This document shows, piece after piece, positions 7,454 to 11,360 of a stretch of 11,360 nt of DNA. Numbering within the stretch: position 1 is the first letter of the stretch; each line of letters begins with the position of its first letter. The stretch comes from Hyphomicrobiales bacterium (GTDB taxonomy: Bacteria; Pseudomonadota; Alphaproteobacteria; Rhizobiales; Beijerinckiaceae): NCBI GenBank assembly GCA_028290085.1, contig JAQGKN010000590.1, positions 1 to 11,360 on the forward strand, read 5' to 3'. The notes under the pieces are model-generated. The model ran no database searches, was not told the DNA's origin, and worked only from the letters and a program-made list of their open reading frames with translations. A program made the position numbers and the translations under genes.

Positions 7454-8910
7454 GCAGCACATTCCTTCAATGCGGCGCGCACCGCGTCATGATCCGAAAA
7501 AGGCAGGGTCTTGCCCGCGATGACCTGCCCTGTTTCGTGGCCCTTTCCGGCAACGACGAGAACGTCGCCAGTCTCGAGCATGTCGACAGCAGCCTTAATG
7601 GCCGCACCGCGATCGCCAATCTCGAGCGCGCCGGGCGCAGCGGCAAGAATGGCGGCTCGAATTTTGGCGGGATCCTCGGAACGCGGGTTGTCATCGGTGA
7701 TGATGACGACGTCGGCGCCATGCGAAGCAATTGCACCCATCAGAGGCCGTTTGCCAGCATCACGATCGCCGCCACAGCCGACGACGACGACAAGGCGCCG
7801 CCGGGCGAGAGGACGCAGCGCCGCAAGCACTTTTTCAAGCGCATCGGGCTTATGCGCGTAATCGACGAAAATGGGCGCTCCGCGTTTGTCGCCAACACGT
7901 TCTAGCCGACCTGGCGCACCCTCGAGATGTTCCAGCGCTGCAAGCACAAGGTCCGGCACGCTGCCAGTTACAATGCAGAGCCCCGCTGCGACGAGCGCGT
8001 TGGACACCATGAAATCGCCAGCCAGCGGAATATGCAGCGCATATTCGCGCCCCGCATAACGAAGAACAACGCGGTTCGCATCGGGCTCCGCTTCGAGCGC
8101 GACCAGCGTCAGGTCAGATCTCGACCGCCCTACTGTGAAGAGTTTCAGCCCGCGCGCCTGAGCCGCCGCGATCACTTGCGGCGCGACATCGCTGTCGGCA
8201 TTCACGATCGCCGCGGCGCCAGGCGCGAGCAATGTGTCGAACAGACGGAGCTTGGCGTCGAGATAGGAGGCGAGATCGGGGTGATAATCGAGATGATCGC
8301 GCGAGAGATTGGTGAAGGCACCTGCTGCGATTTTCAATCCATCGAGCCGCCGCTGATCGAGCCCATGCGACGAGGCTTCGAGCACGAGATGATCGACGCC
8401 CTCGCCTGCAAGTCCATCGACGATGCGATGCAGCGTCACCGGATCCGGCGTCGTCAGCGAGCCATAGGTCGAGCCCGAAGGTGCGACCACGCCCGTCGTG
8501 CCCAGTGCCGCAGCCGCTTCGCCCAGCCGCGTCCAGATCTGCCGCGTAAAGGCGGCGACTGACGTCTTGCCGCTCGTGCCAGTCACCGCGACGATGGTCG
8601 ATGGCTGGCGCGGGTGAAGTGCGGACGCCGCAAGCGCCAGGGCCGCGCGTGCATCCTTCACCTGAATGAATATGGCAGCGCCAAGTGAAGCGTCCGGCGC
8701 GCGCTCACCGATGACGGCAACCGCGCCTTGCGCGACAGCCGCGCTGGCAAACGACATGCCATCGCTCTTCGTGCCTGCCAGTGCGAAGAACAAGCTGCCG
8801 TGTCCAACCGCACGGCTGTCGGCCGTCACGTCGCGAATGGCCGGATCCACCTGCGGATCAGGCAGATTCCCGGCTCCTATCCGAGCAAGAATGTCGGACA
8901 GGCGCGTCAA
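7450..8910 (-). CDS. murE: UDP-MurNAc-L-Ala-D-Glu:meso-diaminopimelate ligase MurE (TTG start)
   Basis: Cytoplasmic Mur ligase that adds the third stem-peptide residue to UDP-MurNAc-L-Ala-D-Glu. The motif DNPRSEDP (407-414) contains DNPR, the signature of enzymes that accept meso-diaminopimelate rather than lysine. Other motifs are DVTADSRAVGHGSLFFALAG (27-46), the P-loop VTGTSGKTSVAAFTRQIW (109-126), LTTPDP (152-157), LEASSHGLDQRRLDG (177-191), NLSRDHLDYH (201-210), FVDYAHKPDALEKVL (348-362), GCGGDRDAGKRPLMG (378-392) and AGKGHETGQ (454-462). The frame has no ATG or GTG near the expected N-terminus. A TTG at 8910-8908 overlaps the ftsI stop as TTGA, has GGGAG nine bases upstream, and gives a 486-residue protein of normal length beginning MTRLSDILARIG. 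The open frame upstream to 9057 overlaps ftsI and shows no MurE homology. The stop overlaps the murF start. Confidence 0.96.
   Translation of the reverse strand: MTRLSDILARIGAGNLPDPQVDPAIRDVTADSRAVGHGSLFFALAGTKSDGMSFASAAVAQGAVAVIGERAPDASLGAAIFIQVKDARAALALAASALHPRQPSTIVAVTGTSGKTSVAAFTRQIWTRLGEAAAALGTTGVVAPSGSTYGSLTTPDPVTLHRIVDGLAGEGVDHLVLEASSHGLDQRRLDGLKIAAGAFTNLSRDHLDYHPDLASYLDAKLRLFDTLLAPGAAAIVNADSDVAPQVIAAAQARGLKLFTVGRSRSDLTLVALEAEPDANRVVLRYAGREYALHIPLAGDFMVSNALVAAGLCIVTGSVPDLVLAALEHLEGAPGRLERVGDKRGAPIFVDYAHKPDALEKVLAALRPLARRRLVVVVGCGGDRDAGKRPLMGAIASHGADVVIITDDNPRSEDPAKIRAAILAAAPGALEIGDRGAAIKAAVDMLETGDVLVVAGKGHETGQVIAGKTLPFSDHDAVRAALKECAA
7463..7468 (-). promoter_or_regulatory. Ribosome binding site that decides the murF start
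   Basis: On the minus strand this reads GAAGGA. It lies nine bases upstream of ATG 7453-7451 but directly touches the alternative in-frame ATG at 7462-7460. The spacing selects the downstream start, which also overlaps the murE stop. The site sits inside the last codons of murE. Confidence 0.6.
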
Positions 8911-10730
8911 TGCGTCAGGCTCCCGGCCGCATTGATGCCAATGCCAAGCTTGGCAAGAAGCGGAAACGGCTGCGTCGGAAATTCGAGGCGGGGAGGCACG
9001 CCGAGCATCGGTCCAGTGCGCTCGATCAGCTTGCCGGTGACTGCGCCCGAATTCCACGCCGCCGTCCGATAGCCATGCGTCTCAGCCGTGCCCTGCGGCT
9101 CGTCCATCACCGTGAGATACAGATACTTCGGCTTGTCCGAAGGAGTAATGGCCGTGAACGTCGTAAAGACGCGGTCGTTGGAATAGCGCCCGTTCACGAC
9201 CTTGTTGGCCGTGCCCGTTTTGCCGCCGGCATAATAGCCTTTCACGTCGATCGCTTTCGCAGACCCGGACTCGGCATTGAGACGCATGAGATATCGCATA
9301 GCTTCGCTTGTGTCGGGCCGGATCACCCTGGTGGCGTCTTTCTTGGCATCCTCTTCACTGCGTTTCAAGAAAGTGGGCGTCATCATGAGCCCGCCGTTCG
9401 AAAGCGCAGCAACCGCCATCATCGCCTGCAATGGGGCAACAGCGAGACCGTGACCGAATGCGATGGTCATTGTGTTCAGTTCGCCCCAGTTTCTCGGGAC
9501 GATCGGCTCGGCGCTTTCGATCTCGGTCTTGATACGGTCAAGCTGACCCAGCTTGCGCAAAAACGCTTTGTGGGTTTCCACGCCCATCATGAGCGCGATG
9601 CGCGCGGTGCCGATGTTCGAGGAGTAGGTGAACACTTCCGGCACCGAGAGCGCACGGTTCTGCGCGTGATAGTCGTGAATCTGGAAGCGGCCATAGCGCA
9701 ACGTGCCGCGCGCATCGATGCTGGTGCGCAGATTGATCCGGTTCGCATCGAGCGCCATGGCGAGCGTCAGCGCCTTGAATGTCGAGCCCATTTCGAAGAC
9801 ACCTACCGACATGCGGTTGATGCGATTGGGGTCGAGTGCATCGACCGGGTTGTTCGGATCGTAATCGGGCAGCGACGCAAGTGCGATGACCTCGCCCGTC
9901 GTCACGTCCATGATGGCAGCAGCACCGGCCTTCGCCTTGTAACGCTCGATTCCCTTGGCGAGTTCATCGCGCACAGCATGCGTCACGCGCAGATCGAGCG
10001 AGAGTTTCACCGGCTTGAGATCCGCCTGACTCATCTGGAAGCCAGCTTTGCTCAGATCCCCGAGCCCCTGACTGTCGATGAACTTTTCGATTCCAGCGAT
10101 GCCGATATTATCGACGTTGGTGAAGCCGAGCACGTGCGATGCGATTGGACCGTTGGGATAGACGCGTTTGTTTTCAGGCAGGAAGCCGACACCAGGCAAC
10201 CCAAGACGAAACACTTCCTGGCGCTCGGACGGGCTCACCGCGCGCTTGACCCAGACGAAGCCCTTGCGAGACCCGAGCCTGTCGCGCAATTCGCGCGCAT
10301 CGACACCGGGCAGCACCGCCGTCAATAGCTCGACCGCTTCATCCTTGTCGATGATGCGGCGCGGCTCGGCAAAGATCGACATGGTCTTCACGTCGGTCGC
10401 AAGCACTTCTCCGTTGCGATCGAGAATATCGGGACGCGCAGCAGAAACAGCTTCGGACGCCGCGCGGCGCAGGCTTTGCGGGTCGGGCTTCAGGCCGAGG
10501 TAGAAGAGCTTGCCACCGATGATCGCGTAGAGAAGGATGAACCCACACGCAACAGTGCGAATGCGCCGCGTACTCTTGTCGATACGGGTTCGCATGAGAT
10601 TACGCAGAACCCGCATGACGCGGTTGGTACGCGGCAGCGGCGCCGCTTCCTCGATGTAGGTTACATGCGGACCGGAATGATCCTCGGAAACAGGCAAATC
10701 TTGGGAAATCGGAAGGTCGGGTCGGCTCAT
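8907..10730 (-). CDS. ftsI: Septal peptidoglycan transpeptidase FtsI (PBP3, class B penicillin-binding protein)
   Basis: Bitopic inner-membrane D,D-transpeptidase that cross-links septal peptidoglycan in the periplasm in partnership with FtsW. The protein is 607 residues. A cytoplasmic tail of about 57 residues precedes one membrane span (about 60-80). The class B dimerisation region follows, with ARPDILDRNGEVLATDV (98-114) and RVYPNGPIASHVLGFTNVDNIGIAGIEK (189-216). The transpeptidase domain has all three active-site motifs: STFK at 316-319 (Ser316 nucleophile), SSN at 370-372 and KTG at 504-506. The class B fold is further supported by SLDLRVTHAVRDEL (244-257) and AAIMDVTTGEVIALASLPDYDPN (271-293). 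The start is ATG 10730-10728, overlapping the ftsL stop as ATGA, with GAGG at 10739-10736 five bases upstream. The stop overlaps the murE TTG. It is a beta-lactam target by family membership. Position after ftsL makes FtsI far more likely than the elongation PBP2. Confidence 0.97.
   Translation of the reverse strand: MSRPDLPISQDLPVSEDHSGPHVTYIEEAAPLPRTNRVMRVLRNLMRTRIDKSTRRIRTVACGFILLYAIIGGKLFYLGLKPDPQSLRRAASEAVSAARPDILDRNGEVLATDVKTMSIFAEPRRIIDKDEAVELLTAVLPGVDARELRDRLGSRKGFVWVKRAVSPSERQEVFRLGLPGVGFLPENKRVYPNGPIASHVLGFTNVDNIGIAGIEKFIDSQGLGDLSKAGFQMSQADLKPVKLSLDLRVTHAVRDELAKGIERYKAKAGAAAIMDVTTGEVIALASLPDYDPNNPVDALDPNRINRMSVGVFEMGSTFKALTLAMALDANRINLRTSIDARGTLRYGRFQIHDYHAQNRALSVPEVFTYSSNIGTARIALMMGVETHKAFLRKLGQLDRIKTEIESAEPIVPRNWGELNTMTIAFGHGLAVAPLQAMMAVAALSNGGLMMTPTFLKRSEEDAKKDATRVIRPDTSEAMRYLMRLNAESGSAKAIDVKGYYAGGKTGTANKVVNGRYSNDRVFTTFTAITPSDKPKYLYLTVMDEPQGTAETHGYRTAAWNSGAVTGKLIERTGPMLGVPPRLEFPTQPFPLLAKLGIGINAAGSLTH
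8920..8924 (-). promoter_or_regulatory. Ribosome binding site supporting the murE TTG start
   Basis: On the minus strand this reads GGGAG, nine bases before TTG 8910-8908 and inside the last codons of ftsI. With the overlapping TTGA junction it is the main evidence for a non-ATG start here. Confidence 0.6.
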
Positions 10731-11125
10731 CTGGGCCTCGCAGACGGAGTGACATCATTGGCTGCGTTGCTGAGATCGCGCGGCGTATTGGTCGGCTCGG
10801 ACAAGCCAAGCGCTTCGAGCTTGCGGCCGATGGTATCGACCTTCGGCGGCTGGTCGGGCAATTGCGCGGAGCTGCGCACGATCTGGTCGGTGCCCAGCTG
10901 CTGCAGGTCGAGATGCTTTTCCGCCAGGGCCTGCAATCGCTCGGGCCGCGTCAGATAGGCCCATTCAGCACGCAAGATGCCGATGCGATCATGCTCGCGC
11001 TCGATGGAGTGCTGCACCTTCACGATCTGTTCGGAAAACAGGATCGTCTCGTATTTGATGGAATAGGCATAAAGCGCCGAACCGACGAGCAGTGCGATGG
11101 CTAGGACGTTGAGATAACGCAGCAT
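10727..11125 (-). CDS. ftsL: Cell division protein FtsL
   Basis: Small bitopic divisome protein, 132 residues, expected to form a complex with FtsB and FtsQ and to help activate FtsW-FtsI. It has a very short cytoplasmic N-terminus, one membrane span (about 5-22, LNVLAIALLVGSALYAYSIK), then a periplasmic helical segment likely to form a coiled coil (about 28-75, including EQIVKVQHSIEREHDRIGILRAEWAYLTRPERLQALAEKHL). The RAEWAYLTRPERLQALA stretch, with its W-x-x-L-x-x-P-x-R-L pattern, is typical of alphaproteobacterial FtsL. The last 45 or so residues are polar, proline-rich and probably disordered. The start is ATG 11125-11123, one base after the rsmH stop (TGACATG), with AAGGGG at 11138-11133 seven bases upstream. 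The frame is open 26 codons further but that part overlaps rsmH. FtsL is weakly conserved in sequence, so position between rsmH and ftsI is a main part of the call. Confidence 0.92.
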   Translation of the reverse strand: MLRYLNVLAIALLVGSALYAYSIKYETILFSEQIVKVQHSIEREHDRIGILRAEWAYLTRPERLQALAEKHLDLQQLGTDQIVRSSAQLPDQPPKVDTIGRKLEALGLSEPTNTPRDLSNAANDVTPSARPR

Positions 11126-11126
11126 G

Positions 11127-11360
11127 TCAGCGCCCCTTCGCAATACGCACGGGAAGGCTCGCCAGCTCCTGCAATGCAGCGTCGATACCCAGCGGCGCAA
11201 CATCCGTGCGCACGCCCATCCGCAACCGGGCAGACCGCGAACGCGGATTCACATGCGTCTCGGCATGGCCAGCCGTCACGGGCTGCTTGCCTTGCAATGT
11301 AAAGGTGGACGGTGGCGGCACCGGCTCTCCCGGCAGGAGACGCGAGCGCGCCTGGCCACG
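11127..11360 (-). CDS. rsmH: 16S rRNA (cytosine1402-N4)-methyltransferase RsmH (MraW), C-terminal 77 residues (cut by window edge)
   Basis: S-adenosylmethionine-dependent methyltransferase that modifies C1402 of 16S rRNA in the ribosomal P site. Only the C-terminus is in the window; the reading frame is open to the right edge. The visible part runs from SRLLPGEP through FTLQGKQPVTAGHAETHVNPRSRSARLRMGVRT. The NPRSRSARLR segment matches the conserved NPRARSAKLR element near the end of RsmH, and position just upstream of ftsL is where rsmH normally lies in the dcw cluster. The catalytic S-adenosylmethionine-binding domain is outside the window. The stop TGA at 11129-11127 is one base from the ftsL start, so the two are probably coupled. 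Confidence 0.9.
   Translation of the reverse strand, partial: RGQARSRLLPGEPVPPPSTFTLQGKQPVTAGHAETHVNPRSRSARLRMGVRTDVAPLGIDAALQELASLPVRIAKGR

Noticed and set aside
8911..9057. Upstream extension of the murE frame to an ATG inside ftsI
   Set aside because: It adds 49 residues without any Mur ligase similarity; the TTG with GGGAG gives a normal-length protein.
8781..10328. A 515-codon open frame on the plus strand, opposite ftsI and murE
   Set aside because: It is antisense to well-supported genes, its translation is rich in His, Arg and Gln with no recognisable domain, and such frames arise by chance in GC-rich coding DNA.
11126..11203. Upstream extension of ftsL by 26 residues
   Set aside because: It lies within the rsmH coding end; the ATG at 11125 has an AAGGGG site and gives a usual FtsL with a short cytoplasmic N-terminus.
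1..11360. Mobile elements, CRISPR arrays, tRNA or other RNA genes, phage or defence genes
   Set aside because: Nearly every base is accounted for by dcw genes; I saw no terminal inverted repeats, transposase, spaced repeats or tRNA-like sequence.

Overview
The window is one continuous stretch of a dcw (division and cell wall) cluster. Every gene lies on the minus strand, so transcription runs from high to low coordinates. In transcription order the genes are rsmH (C-terminal part only, cut by the right edge), ftsL, ftsI, murE, murF, mraY, ftsW, murG, murC, murB and ddl (N-terminal part only, cut by the left edge). Nothing in the window looks mobile or recently acquired, and I see no RNA gene, CRISPR array or insertion sequence. 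The sequence is GC-rich throughout, with uniform codon use.

The organism is probably an alphaproteobacterium, likely in the Hyphomicrobiales (Rhizobiales). The evidence is the gene order, the protein sequences (FtsI with a long N-terminal cytoplasmic tail, short MurB with a [10 protein letters not shown] motif, MurE with a DNPR motif) and the base composition. I would not name a genus. The DNPR motif of MurE indicates meso-diaminopimelate peptidoglycan, as in nearly all Gram-negative bacteria.

The genes form a pathway. MurB makes UDP-MurNAc, MurC, MurE and MurF add residues to the stem peptide, and Ddl supplies D-Ala-D-Ala for MurF. MraY moves the product onto undecaprenyl phosphate (lipid I) and MurG adds GlcNAc (lipid II). 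FtsW and FtsI polymerise and cross-link at the septum, with FtsL as part of the divisome. RsmH methylates 16S rRNA and is the usual first or second gene of the cluster.

The packing is extremely tight. Five junctions share bases between stop and start codons (ATGA at ftsL/ftsI, murE/murF and murC/murB; TTGA at ftsI/murE; GTGA at ftsW/murG). One junction has no gap (TGAATG at murG/murC), one has a 1-base gap (rsmH/ftsL) and one a 9-base gap (murF/mraY). Only two spacers are longer: 47 bases at mraY/ftsW and 43 bases at murB/ddl. I see no convincing internal promoter or terminator, so the block reads as a single translationally coupled operon.

Two things depart from the standard arrangement, and both fall at the same place. 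First, murD, normally between mraY and ftsW, is absent. Second, the short spacer found there instead, together with the last bases of mraY, holds a tandem duplication of a 19-base unit, each copy of which can fold into a perfect 7-bp hairpin. Otherwise this is an ordinary housekeeping region and I do not see an undescribed system in it.
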